Source: Hymenobacter pini | Lineage (GTDB): Bacteria; Bacteroidota; Bacteroidia; Cytophagales; Hymenobacteraceae | Direction of reading: 5' to 3' | Assembly (NCBI RefSeq): GCF_020421205.1 | Contig: NZ_JAIZZH010000004.1 | Location: forward strand, 62,001-126,000 | Length of the DNA: 64,000 bases | Shown: positions 23,680 to 32,195 of the stretch, in pieces | Layout of the letters: each line of letters starts with the position of its first letter | How positions within the stretch are numbered: position 1 is the stretch's first letter | The notes under the pieces: generated by a model | Told to the model about the DNA's origin: nothing | Seen by the model: the letters and a program-made list of their open reading frames with translations, nothing else | Database searches by the model: none | Translations under genes and position numbers: made by a program

Positions 23680-26081
23680 CGAAGCGGTTTGCCGGTGGTG
23701 AGGATGCTCTGGATACGTTCCAGCGTTTTCCGCTCGCCGGTGAGGGAGAGGAAGGCTTCGCGCTCCAAGTCCAGCAAGTATTGCTCCGATACTTCCGTGG
23801 GGCTGCTCAGGTCGCCGCCGCACATGATGTAAGCCAGCTTATTGGCAATTTTCAGGTCGTGGTCGGAGATGTAGCGGCCCTCCTTCATGGCGTGCGTACC
23901 CGTCATGAACATACCCAGCGCGCCTTTGCCCTGCACCTTGATGTTGGTTTTCTGTACGGGCTGGGTGTAGCCATCCTCGGCCAGTTCAATGGCAGCGGCT
24001 TTGGCTTGCGCCAGCACCCGGTTGCTGTTTACTACCACTTCATCACCGCGGCGCAGGAAGCCCAGGTCGAAGGCTTCATGAGCGGAGGTAGACACTTTGG
24101 CCGTGGCAATAGTCATGAAGGAGTTGCGCAGCAGGTTGTATTCCGGCTCCCCTTCCTCGTACTTCAGAGCGGTGCGCAAAGTCATTTCCTTCGAGCCGCC
24201 GCCGCCCGGAATCAGGCCCACGCCAAACTCCACGAGGCCGATGTAGCTCTCGGCTGCCGCCACTACCCGGTCGCAGTGCAGGTTCAGCTCGCAGCCGCCG
24301 CCCAACGTGAGGCCGTGGGGGGCACCCACTACCGGAATGCTGCTGTAGCGCATGCGCATCATGGCCTGCTGGAACTGGGCAATCATCAGATTCAGCTCGT
24401 CGTACTCCTGATCCAGCGCGAACATGTACACGAGGCCCAGGTTAGCACCAGCAGAGAAGTTCGGCGCGTCGTTGCCGACTACCAGGCCGCGGAAGTCCTT
24501 TTCGGCCAGTTCCACGCCTTTCAGCAGCCCTTGGATTACGTCGGAGCCCAAGGCGTTCATCTTGCTGTGGAACTCCACGTTCAGGATACCGTCGCCCATG
24601 TCGAGCACCGAGGCCCCGGCGTTTTTCCACAGCACTTTGCCGGTGGCGCGCAGGTTATCCAGAATGATGAAGTTTTCCACGCCCGGAATGGCTTTATAGC
24701 CTTTCGAGTCGATATCGTAGAACTGCTTCACCCCGGCCTCGCTCACTTTGTAGAAGCTGGTATGGCCGGCGGCTACCATTTCCTCTACCCAGGGAGCCAC
24801 GGTTTTGCCTTCTGCCTTGGCTAGCTCCAAGCCCTTCTGCACACCCAGGGCATCCCAGGTTTCGAAGGGGCCCATGTCCCAGCCGAAGCCGGCGCGCAGG
24901 GCGTCGTCAATCTTGTAAAGCGAGTCGGTAATTTCCGGAATCCGGTTGCTCACGTAGGCAAACAGGCCGGCAAACGTCTTGCGGTAGAAATCCGCCGCTT
25001 TATCCTTGCCAGCTACCAGCACCTTGAACCGGTCGGCCAGCTTCTCAATGGGCTTAGTCGTTTCCAGGGTGGCAAACTTCACCCGGGCGCTGGGCTTATA
25101 TTCCAGCGTGTTCAGGTCGAGGGCCTGAATTTCCGACTTACCACCTTCGCCGCGTACTTTCTTGTAGAAGCCCTGGCCGGTTTTGTCGCCCAGCCACTTG
25201 TTCTCGGCCATCTTCTTGATGAAGTCCGGCAGCTGGAACACGTGCTTGGCTTCGTCGTTGGGCAGGTTCTGGGCGAGGCCGTTGGCCACGTTGATCATCG
25301 TATCCAGACCCACCACGTCGGAGGTACGGAATGTGGCTGACTTGGCGTGGCCGATAACCGGGCCGGTGAGCTTGTCTACTTCCTCTACCGTGAGGCCGAG
25401 CTGGCTCATTACCTGCACCACGTCCATGATGGCGAAAACGCCCACGCGGTTGGCAATGAAAGCGGGCGTATCCTTGGCCAGTACCGTGGTTTTGCCCAGG
25501 TACAGGTCGCCGTAGTGCATCAGGAAATCCACCACCGACTGGTCCGTGTCCGGGGTCGGGATGATTTCGAGCAGTTTCAGGTAGCGCGGGGGGTTGAAGA
25601 AGTGCGTGCCGCAGAAATACTTCTTGAAGTCGTCGGAGCGGCCCTCCGTCATCAGGTGAATCGGAATGCCCGAGGTGTTGGAGGTGATGAGCGTGCCGGG
25701 CTTGCGGTACTGCTCCACGCGCTCAAACAGGCTCTTTTTGATGTCGAGACGCTCCACTACCACCTCAATCGTCCAGTCGCACGAGGCAATGTCCTTGAGG
25801 TTATCGTCGAAGTTGCCGGTTTTGATGCGGCTCACGTCCTGCTTGCGGTACAGCGGCGAGGGGTTGGCCTTCACAGCGGCTTCCAGCGAGCTGTTCACGA
25901 TGCGGTTTTTTACCGCCGGCGAGTCCAGCTTCAGGCCTTTGGCCTCTTCGGCTGGCAGCAGTTCCTTGGGGGCAATGTCGAGCAGCAGCACCTGCACACC
26001 GATGTTGGCGAAGTGGCACGCAATGCGCGAGCCCATCACACCGGAACCCAGCACGGCTACTTTTTTGATGGTACGATTCAT
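23673..26081 (-). CDS. 3-hydroxyacyl-CoA dehydrogenase / enoyl-CoA hydratase fusion (FadN-like)
   Basis: This 802-residue fusion catalyses the two middle steps of beta-oxidation. The N-terminal half is the NAD-dependent dehydrogenase (VAVLGSGVMGSRIACHFANI at 8-27; FCGTHFFNPPRYLKLLEII; GFYKKVRGEGG). The C-terminal half (from about residue 500) is a crotonase domain with NFSAGANLG and GLTLGGGCELNLHCDRVVAA. The order dehydrogenase-then-hydratase is that of FadN/YusL of Bacillus, opposite to E. coli FadB. Downstream lies the thiolase, upstream the MarR gene, consistent with one metabolic unit. Confidence 0.93.
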   Translation of the reverse strand: MNRTIKKVAVLGSGVMGSRIACHFANIGVQVLLLDIAPKELLPAEEAKGLKLDSPAVKNRIVNSSLEAAVKANPSPLYRKQDVSRIKTGNFDDNLKDIASCDWTIEVVVERLDIKKSLFERVEQYRKPGTLITSNTSGIPIHLMTEGRSDDFKKYFCGTHFFNPPRYLKLLEIIPTPDTDQSVVDFLMHYGDLYLGKTTVLAKDTPAFIANRVGVFAIMDVVQVMSQLGLTVEEVDKLTGPVIGHAKSATFRTSDVVGLDTMINVANGLAQNLPNDEAKHVFQLPDFIKKMAENKWLGDKTGQGFYKKVRGEGGKSEIQALDLNTLEYKPSARVKFATLETTKPIEKLADRFKVLVAGKDKAADFYRKTFAGLFAYVSNRIPEITDSLYKIDDALRAGFGWDMGPFETWDALGVQKGLELAKAEGKTVAPWVEEMVAAGHTSFYKVSEAGVKQFYDIDSKGYKAIPGVENFIILDNLRATGKVLWKNAGASVLDMGDGILNVEFHSKMNALGSDVIQGLLKGVELAEKDFRGLVVGNDAPNFSAGANLGLVYMFALDQEYDELNLMIAQFQQAMMRMRYSSIPVVGAPHGLTLGGGCELNLHCDRVVAAAESYIGLVEFGVGLIPGGGGSKEMTLRTALKYEEGEPEYNLLRNSFMTIATAKVSTSAHEAFDLGFLRRGDEVVVNSNRVLAQAKAAAIELAEDGYTQPVQKTNIKVQGKGALGMFMTGTHAMKEGRYISDHDLKIANKLAYIMCGGDLSSPTEVSEQYLLDLEREAFLSLTGERKTLERIQSILTTGKPLRN

Positions 26082-26225
26082 TCTTGGGGAGGAATGAGGT
26101 GGGTGAGAAATGAAGAATCAACTACTGGGTCAGCTGCCCAACTACTCGTCATGCCGAGTTTATAGAAACACGAACGTCCCTATTCTGGTTGGGCGTCTGA
26201 CGAAACAGAAACTCCAAGCCGCCGG

Positions 26226-26702
26226 CTAAGCCGGCGACTCGGAGCGCAAGGGTTTCAGCTTAAAATCATCGAAGAGGGTTTTGCCCTCAATCATGCCGGT
26301 AATCTGGCTAACTACCTTGAAAAATACCGTTAGTTCGCTCTGGGGGATTTTCTCGCGCACTTTCTGGTTGAAGTGGCGCACCGTTTGGCGGGAAATTTCT
26401 TTTTTCTTGAGACCTTCTTCCGTCAGAAAAATGCGCACTGAGCGTTTGTCCTGCGTATCGGCTTGCTTGTAGATCAGCCCCTTTTCCTCCATGCTCCGTA
26501 GGATTCGGGTGAGGCTCCGGGTTTCCAGTCCCAGCAGCGGCGCTATCTTGGTGGCCGGGGTGCCGTTCTCCTGGTCGATGTTCAGCAACACAAAGCCGAT
26601 GCTGGTGGTAATATCGTGCTTGGCAGCTTGTACATTGTACATGCGCGAAATGGCGTGCCAGGCAACTTTGATGTTGTAATCGACGGTTTCTTCGGGAGTC
26701 AT
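26226..26702 (-). CDS. MarR-family transcriptional regulator
   Basis: The ATG at 26702 is preferred to a TTG 15 bases upstream, giving 158 residues. The winged helix-turn-helix occupies the middle (ATKIAPLLGLETRSLTRILR, with wing SVRIFLTEEGLKKKE), flanked by dimerisation helices. MarR proteins bind palindromes as dimers and release on ligand binding. Its own promoter carries a palindrome-like site at 26739-26760 that recurs before the acyl-CoA dehydrogenase gene, and it is the first gene upstream of the FadN-like and thiolase genes. An acyl-CoA-responsive repressor of beta-oxidation is the best guess. Confidence 0.85.
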   Translation of the reverse strand: MTPEETVDYNIKVAWHAISRMYNVQAAKHDITTSIGFVLLNIDQENGTPATKIAPLLGLETRSLTRILRSMEEKGLIYKQADTQDKRSVRIFLTEEGLKKKEISRQTVRHFNQKVREKIPQSELTVFFKVVSQITGMIEGKTLFDDFKLKPLRSESPA

Positions 26703-26723
26703 GGGAAGGTACTGCAAGTCCGG

Positions 26724-26760
26724 TAAACATACAGAAAACTGTTATGCTTGCATACTAGTT
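26724..26760 (-). promoter_or_regulatory. MarR-type operator and -7 box upstream of the regulator
   Basis: The plus strand at 26739-26760 contains GTTATGC-TT-GCATACT, a 7-2-7 near palindrome. A minus-strand TATGTTTA box (26731-26724) lies 7 bases from it. The site covers the expected -33 region, as expected for a repressor operator. Confidence 0.62.
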
Positions 26761-26848
26761 TCACAAAAAAGTTTTGGCCTTCTCAAAAAGCAAGACCCCA
26801 TCACTACAAAATGACAGGGCCCTGAGGTTTTTAAGCGTGTTTTTGCGC

Positions 26849-27490
26849 TTAGCCGAAATGGTAGTTGAAGCCCAGCCCCACCGAGTAATAGGCAAGCCAA
26901 GAGCTCTGGTTGATGTGCCCGCGCGTGGGCCGGTTCAACAGCATTTCGGCGGCCCCAGACCAATGTGGTGAGAGCCGCTTGGTAAGGCCCGCTCCTACGC
27001 TTAACTGGGTCTGGGTCAGCTTATCGGGCCGTGAGTAGGTTTGACCGGTGCTTACTAGGCGCTGGGTAACTGTGCGGCTGGAATGTAACACCGTTGCTCC
27101 GCCAATTACCTGCAACTGTAGCCGGTTGCCTGGCTGCCGGCTGAGGCTGTAGCGTGCCAGCAGTGGCACTGAAAAGCTTTTGAAACCTGGGCTGTTGGTT
27201 TCAACTGTTCCGTCAGGGTTAGACAGTAGTTGATCCTGACCAGAGGATTTCCGGTAGGCCAAGCCGGTTTGCAGCCCTAGCCGGGGCGTAAGCTGATAAC
27301 CGGCTACTACCTCAACGGGCAGAATAGTCAGCTCATTTTGGCCAGTGAAAGAGTAGGTTACAGCGTACCGCTGCACGGCCGCTCTGAGCCCAATCGACCA
27401 AGGATTAGTAGCTGAGGGTTGTTGCGCGAAAACAGGACCACACAACAGGCTCAGCCCCAGGCCAGCCCATATTCTTGTAGAAATAGTCAT
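26849..27490 (-). CDS. Outer-membrane beta-barrel protein
   Basis: The ATG at 27490 gives a clean signal peptide (MTISTRIWAGLGLSLLCGPV, cleaved after FAQQ region) and a 213-residue product. The mature part is strand-rich with alternating residues and ends in the barrel pattern YYSVGLGFNYHFG. It resembles the PorT/outer membrane beta-barrel family of Bacteroidota. Frames upstream of the ATG encode no signal. It has no evident link to the fatty-acid genes beside it. Confidence 0.72.
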   Translation of the reverse strand: MTISTRIWAGLGLSLLCGPVFAQQPSATNPWSIGLRAAVQRYAVTYSFTGQNELTILPVEVVAGYQLTPRLGLQTGLAYRKSSGQDQLLSNPDGTVETNSPGFKSFSVPLLARYSLSRQPGNRLQLQVIGGATVLHSSRTVTQRLVSTGQTYSRPDKLTQTQLSVGAGLTKRLSPHWSGAAEMLLNRPTRGHINQSSWLAYYSVGLGFNYHFG

Positions 27491-27660
27491 TCCGTATTGC
27501 TGTAATAAATACAATGTGCACAGCAAACCTAGTAAAATGCCGGAAGCTCCGCCACTCATCCGCCACAAGAAAACGCCGGTGCGTAATCAGGTAGTGGTGA
27601 TGAGCAGTGGAGCTTCCGGGTAGCTCAAGAGGCCCGTATGAAACCGGGCTATTCTAACAG

Positions 27661-29442
27661 TTACCGATGGCCGTCCTGATGATAGAGGCTGTCGATGATT
27701 TCCTTGTTGTTTTCAGTGATGACTTTGCGCTTCACCTTCATAGTAGGCGTCATTTCGCCGGTTTCCACGGTCCAGAGTTTCGGCAGCAGGGCAATCTTTT
27801 TAACCTGCTCCCACTGGGCAAAACCGGTGTTGTACTTGTGCACGAGGTCCTCGTACATCTTCACCACCTTCTCGTTTTTCACGAGCTCTTCGTTGGAGCA
27901 GTTGCAATCCACGCCGTTGCGCTTGCACCAGCCCTTCAGATCATCAAAGGAAGGTATAACCAAGGCTGAGGGAAATTTCTGGCCGTCGCCGACTACCATG
28001 CACTGCTCCACCAGCGGCGACTCCTTCAGCTTGCCCTCAATCACCTGCGGAGCAATGTACTTGCCACCCGAGGTCTTGAACATCTCCTTCTTGCGGTCGG
28101 TGATTTTGAGGAAGCGGCCTTCCACCAGCTCGCCAATGTCGCCGGTGTGGAACCAGCCGTCGGCGTCAAACTCCTTGGCCGTCAGCTCGGGCTTGTTGTA
28201 GTAGCCTTTCATCACCGACTCCGACTTGGTGAGGATTTCGCCATCCTGGGCAATCTTCACCTCGGTGTTGTCGATGATGGGGCCTACGGTGCCAATCATG
28301 TTGTTTTCGGGTTCGTAGCCACCTACGGCAATTACGGGCGAGGTTTCGGTGAGGCCGTAGCCCTCCATCACCCGGATGCCACCGGCCCAGAATACGCGGG
28401 CCAGGCGGGGCTGTAGGGCGCCGCCGCCACTTACAATGCACCGCAGGTTGCCGCCCAGGGCTTCGCGCCACTTGCTGAAGATGAGCTTATTGGCCAGCGC
28501 CAGCTGAGTGTTGTACAGGAAGCCGCCGTCTTTCTGGTTGTCGTACTTCAGGCCCAGGTCCAGGGCCCAGAAGAACAGGCTTTTCTTGACACCGGTTTGC
28601 TCGTGGCCTTTCGCCACAATCTTGTCATATACCTTCTCCAACAGGCGCGGCACGGTGGTGAAGATTTCGGGCTTTACCTCGCGCAGGTTGTCGGCAATGG
28701 TTTCCATGCTCTCGGCGTAGTAGATGCTCACGCCGTTGATGAGGTAGAGGTGGGTTACCATCCGCTCGAAGATATGGCAGAGCGGCAGGAAGCTCAGGGC
28801 TTTATCGTCTTTGGTAACCGGCACAAAACGCTGGGAGTTGCGGCAGTTGCTGAGCAGGTTGTTGTGGGTGAGCATTACGCCCTTGGGCTGGCCGGTGGTG
28901 CCGCTGGTGTAAATGAGCGTGAGCAGGTCGTCGGGCTGCACGGCAGCTTTCAGGGGCTCCAGGTCTTGGGCGTTGCCCTTCTTGCCTAGCTCCAGCAGTT
29001 CGTCGAAGTGGCGGGCCCCGTCAATCTTATCGAAGGTGAAGACGTTTTCGGCGGGGATATTCAGGCCTTGCGTGGCCTCGCGCACTTTGTCCAGCAGCTT
29101 CTTATCCGAGACAAAAACGGCTTTTACCCCGGCGTCCTGGAAGATGTACTTGTAATCCTCCACGGTAATGCTGGGGTACATGGGCACGCTAGTGGCCCCC
29201 AACTGCGCAATACCGAAGTCAGAGAACATCCACTCCGGGCGGTTCATCGAAATAATGGCCACTTTATCGTCTTTGCCAATGCCCAGGCTACGCAGCCCCA
29301 GGCTCACTTGGTTGACTTTCTCCACCACCGTATCGGTGCTGATGGGCTGGTACTGACCGTCGATTTTGGCGGCGAAACAATCAGGCTTATTATACTTCTG
29401 CTGCAGGTTGGGCAGAATGTCGAACGTACGGCGAATATCCAT
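27661..29442 (-). CDS. fadD: AMP-dependent long-chain acyl-CoA synthetase
   Basis: This 593-residue ligase activates fatty acids to acyl-CoA. It shows the P-loop-like LTLIYTSGTTGQPKGVMLTH, the adenylate motif GYGLTETSPV and the hinge DGWFHTGDIGEL, all in the expected order. The ATG at 29442 is preferred to a GTG 15 bases upstream. It lies upstream of the beta-oxidation cluster on the same strand and can feed it. Length and motifs favour long-chain substrates; the assignment as FadD rather than another AMP ligase is by family pattern. Confidence 0.9.
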   Translation of the reverse strand: MDIRRTFDILPNLQQKYNKPDCFAAKIDGQYQPISTDTVVEKVNQVSLGLRSLGIGKDDKVAIISMNRPEWMFSDFGIAQLGATSVPMYPSITVEDYKYIFQDAGVKAVFVSDKKLLDKVREATQGLNIPAENVFTFDKIDGARHFDELLELGKKGNAQDLEPLKAAVQPDDLLTLIYTSGTTGQPKGVMLTHNNLLSNCRNSQRFVPVTKDDKALSFLPLCHIFERMVTHLYLINGVSIYYAESMETIADNLREVKPEIFTTVPRLLEKVYDKIVAKGHEQTGVKKSLFFWALDLGLKYDNQKDGGFLYNTQLALANKLIFSKWREALGGNLRCIVSGGGALQPRLARVFWAGGIRVMEGYGLTETSPVIAVGGYEPENNMIGTVGPIIDNTEVKIAQDGEILTKSESVMKGYYNKPELTAKEFDADGWFHTGDIGELVEGRFLKITDRKKEMFKTSGGKYIAPQVIEGKLKESPLVEQCMVVGDGQKFPSALVIPSFDDLKGWCKRNGVDCNCSNEELVKNEKVVKMYEDLVHKYNTGFAQWEQVKKIALLPKLWTVETGEMTPTMKVKRKVITENNKEIIDSLYHQDGHR

Positions 29443-29614
29443 GCGGAGAACGGGCACTTGGTGGGGTTGGCAGTAAAGGGAAAGAGGTACTGGCTAGCAT
29501 GATACGAGCAAATACCTCAACAGTAACGGGAAACGCTGCTTAAATAACTATTTTTTTCCGGGTAAAGCGCTATTCAGGGCCGAAATGAGCCTAGGGCAGT
29601 GGCCAGCTTTTGCG

Positions 29615-29622
29615 TAGCTTTG
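29615..29622 (+). promoter_or_regulatory. Candidate -7 box (TAGCTTTG)
   Basis: TAGCTTTG fits TAnnTTTG, 25 bases before the ureohydrolase-like gene. No -33 TTTG at the right distance is evident. Confidence 0.35.
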
Positions 29623-29647
29623 TCGGAGTCCGCACCCGCCGCGCCCG

Positions 29648-30835
29648 ATGAACCTGGCCATCTTTTTTGACCCGATCAGCGAAGAGCTGGTTTCCGCTGC
29701 ACCCGCTTCTACTACGCTAGCAAGCTACGCAACGCCATTCCTAGACACGTTTCCGGACTGGCGGGCGGCCGACCTCGCCCTGATTGGGCTGGATGAATGG
29801 CGGGGCAGCGCCGAAGGCGCGCCGGCCCAGCACGGAGCCGATGCTGTCCGCAAGTGCTTGTATCAGCTACAGAAAGGCTCCGGGCCCTGCCGGCTGGTTG
29901 ATTTGGGCAACCTACGCCCCGGCCTGACGCTGGAAGACACCTACCAGCGCCTGCGCGAAATCATTGCGGCCCTGCTGGAGCACAACACCGTTCCGTTGCT
30001 GCTGGGCGGCTCCCACGACCTGGATTACGGGCAGTTTCTGGCCTACGAAACGTTGGAGCGGCCCATCAGCTTTGCCACCATTGACGCCCGCGTGGATATG
30101 GCCGAGCCGGATGGCGCAACGCCCGAGGACAGCCACCTGCGCCGGATGCTGCTGCACGAGCCCAGCTTCCTGTTCAACTTTGCGCAGCTGGCTCACCAGC
30201 AATACCTAGTAGCTCCCGATGTGCTGGCGGCCCTGGAGAAACTGCACTTCGAAACCCTGCGCGTGGGCCAGGTACGCGACGATATCCGGCAGGCCGAGCC
30301 GCTGCTCCGCCAGGCTGATTTTGTGACGGTGGATATTGCCGCGCTGCGCTGGAATGATGCTCCCGGCTATTACCCCGCCAACCCCTTCGGCCTCACCAAC
30401 GAAGAAGCCGCCAAGCTGGCTTGGTACGCGGGCTGTAACGACCAGCTTTCCTCCTTCGGCCTCTACGGCTACCGCCCCGACTACGACACGCACGGCCTCG
30501 CCGCCATGGTACTGGCCACTATGCTGTGGTACTTCATTGAGGGATACTACCACCGCCGCCGCGAAACCGACTTCCGGGGCCCCAGCTTTGTGCGGTACGC
30601 CGCCGGCCTGCATGGCCCACCCGACTACAGCACCCTCGATGATGACCAGGTAGAAGAAGGGCCCGACCGGATTGTATTTTACAAGTCACAGCAGACAGAC
30701 CGGTGGTGGATGGAAGTGGTGAACCTGGCCGGTAATGCCAAACGCATTGTACCCTGCAGCTACCAGGACTACCTGCACGCTGCGCAAGGCGACGTGCCAC
30801 ACCGCTGGATTCTGACGCAGGCTTTGCTGGGGTAA
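29648..30835 (+). CDS. Ureohydrolase-fold protein with degenerate metal site
   Basis: The 395-residue product belongs to the arginase/agmatinase/formimidoylglutamase fold by LLLGGSHDLDYGQ, FATIDARVDM and VTVDIAALRWNDAPG. Canonical enzymes use H (GGDH), D-x-H-x-D and D-x-D as manganese ligands. Here H123, D146, D150 and D229 remain, but the middle His is Arg148 and the second Asp of the last pair is Ala231. Two of six ligands are therefore missing. It is a formimidoylglutamase-like protein that may be inactive or have another role. A repeat follows the stop. Confidence 0.75.
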   Translation: MNLAIFFDPISEELVSAAPASTTLASYATPFLDTFPDWRAADLALIGLDEWRGSAEGAPAQHGADAVRKCLYQLQKGSGPCRLVDLGNLRPGLTLEDTYQRLREIIAALLEHNTVPLLLGGSHDLDYGQFLAYETLERPISFATIDARVDMAEPDGATPEDSHLRRMLLHEPSFLFNFAQLAHQQYLVAPDVLAALEKLHFETLRVGQVRDDIRQAEPLLRQADFVTVDIAALRWNDAPGYYPANPFGLTNEEAAKLAWYAGCNDQLSSFGLYGYRPDYDTHGLAAMVLATMLWYFIEGYYHRRRETDFRGPSFVRYAAGLHGPPDYSTLDDDQVEEGPDRIVFYKSQQTDRWWMEVVNLAGNAKRIVPCSYQDYLHAAQGDVPHRWILTQALLG

Positions 30836-30842
30836 ACACTGA

Positions 30843-31004
30843 GTTTCTGGTTGCTAGTTGCTGGTTTTTAGTTTGAGTAATGCAAATGCCTATTTCGCCC
30901 GAGAAGTCCTCTGCAACCACACCGCCTGACGCTGACAATAAGGGTGCAGAGGCTGCCGCTTCTGGCTTGGCCCAACCAGCAACCAGCAACCAGCAACTAG
31001 AAAC
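30843..31004. repeat. GTTGCTGG-type inverted repeat that enters a gene
   Basis: The arm at 30843-30866 (GTTTCTGGTTGCTAGTTG...) pairs with 30981-31004 (AACCAGCAACCAGCAACTAG...) at 22 of 24 positions, across about 114 bases. The second arm lies inside the cytochrome b5-like frame. Confidence 0.6.
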
Positions 31005-31227
31005 GTATACCCGCGGCCAACTGGCTCTGCGTAATGGGCAAGACCGGGACGAAATCTGGGTAGCGTACCGCGGGCTGGTGTATGATGTGAGCCGCTCCCG
31101 CCTCTGGAAGCGCGGCAACCATTACGAGCACTGGGCCGGCCAGGACCTGACCAAAGAGCTGGACCAGGATGCACCACACACGCCCAACGTTTTCGACAAA
31201 TTCCCGGTTATTGGCCAATTAGGCTAA
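30880..31227 (+). CDS. Cytochrome b5-like heme/steroid-binding domain protein
   Basis: The C-terminal part (from residue 42) matches the short cytochrome b5-like domain: LALRNGQDRDEIWVAYRGLV, DVSRSRLWKRGNHYEHWAG, DLTKEL and FDKFPVIGQLG. A heme or steroid ligand is likely but not proven. The first 40 residues are low-complexity (SSATTPPDADNKGAEAAASG) and residues 34-42 come from the repeat arm at 30981-31004, so the true start may be further downstream or the tail may be newly acquired. It is followed by murQ after 24 bases. Confidence 0.75.
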   Translation: MQMPISPEKSSATTPPDADNKGAEAAASGLAQPATSNQQLETYTRGQLALRNGQDRDEIWVAYRGLVYDVSRSRLWKRGNHYEHWAGQDLTKELDQDAPHTPNVFDKFPVIGQLG

Positions 31228-31251
31228 TTCTGCCGCTACTTCCTCTTTTCC

Positions 31252-32052
31252 ATGAGCACCACTGAAAGCACTTCCCTTTTCAACCACCTGGAAACCCTGT
31301 CAACGCACGAGCTGCTGGCCGGCATCAACAGCGTTGACCAAACCGTGCCGCAGGCGGTAGCCAAAGTACTGCCGCAGATTGAAGCACTGGTGGAAGCTAC
31401 CGTTGAGCGGCTGGGCCGGGGTGGGCGGCTGTTTTACATCGGGGCTGGTACCAGTGGACGGCTTGGCATTCTGGATGCCTCGGAGTGCCCACCCACGTTT
31501 GGGGTGCCCCACGGCGTAGTGATTGGGCTGATTGCCGGCGGCGACACCGCCATTCGGAAAGCCGTAGAAAATGCTGAGGATGACGCTGAGCAGGCTTGGA
31601 AAGATCTGCAGGCGTACGACATCAATGAGAAAGACATTGTAGTGGGCATTGCCGCCTCGGGCCGCACGCCCTACGTAATTGGCGGACTGGAGCAGGCCCG
31701 CCAACACGGCGTGGTTACCGGTTGCATTGTGTGCAACGCTGGCTCCCAGGTAGCCGCCGTGGCCGAGTTTCCGGTGGAGGTAGTAACCGGCCCCGAGTTC
31801 GTGACTGGTAGCACCCGCCTGAAAGCCGGAACTGCCCAGAAACTGGTACTGAACATGCTCACTACCGCCACCTTTATCCGGCTGGGCCGCGTGAAGGGCA
31901 ACAAAATGGTGGACATGCAGCTCAGCAACGCCAAACTAGTGGACCGCGGGGAACGGATGCTCATGGACGAGCTCCACATCAACCAGGAAGAAGCGGCCGC
32001 CCTACTCCGCCAGCACGGCTCGGTTCGGGCGGCGTTGGATGCGCATCGGTAG
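31252..32052 (+). CDS. murQ: N-acetylmuramic acid 6-phosphate etherase
   Basis: The 266-residue enzyme converts MurNAc-6-phosphate to GlcNAc-6-phosphate and D-lactate in cell-wall recycling. The SIS core has LFYIGAGTSGRLGILDASEC, PPTFGVPHG and TGSTRLKAGTAQK, with the catalytic glutamates of the family expected in that core. It is about 30 residues shorter than E. coli MurQ, which may reflect loss of the C-terminal cap. It is followed by a strong hairpin. Confidence 0.95.
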   Translation: MSTTESTSLFNHLETLSTHELLAGINSVDQTVPQAVAKVLPQIEALVEATVERLGRGGRLFYIGAGTSGRLGILDASECPPTFGVPHGVVIGLIAGGDTAIRKAVENAEDDAEQAWKDLQAYDINEKDIVVGIAASGRTPYVIGGLEQARQHGVVTGCIVCNAGSQVAAVAEFPVEVVTGPEFVTGSTRLKAGTAQKLVLNMLTTATFIRLGRVKGNKMVDMQLSNAKLVDRGERMLMDELHINQEEAAALLRQHGSVRAALDAHR

Positions 32053-32074
32053 CGCAAGTAGTTCAGGTAGTGAA

Positions 32075-32123
32075 GGGCCGGGTTTCTGGAGCCAACTTTC
32101 AGGTGGCTCCAGAAACCCGGCCC
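32075..32123 (+). terminator. Intrinsic terminator after murQ
   Basis: Twenty-base arms (GGGCCGGGTTTCTGGAGCCA and its complement) pair perfectly around a 9-base loop. The stem is long and the T-tract is short. Confidence 0.75.
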
Positions 32124-32195
32124 GCTTATTCAGAGTTAGCCAAGAAGAACTGCCAGCCCAGGCTCCGGTATGGGCTTTTCCCTTCTGTTTCTTCT

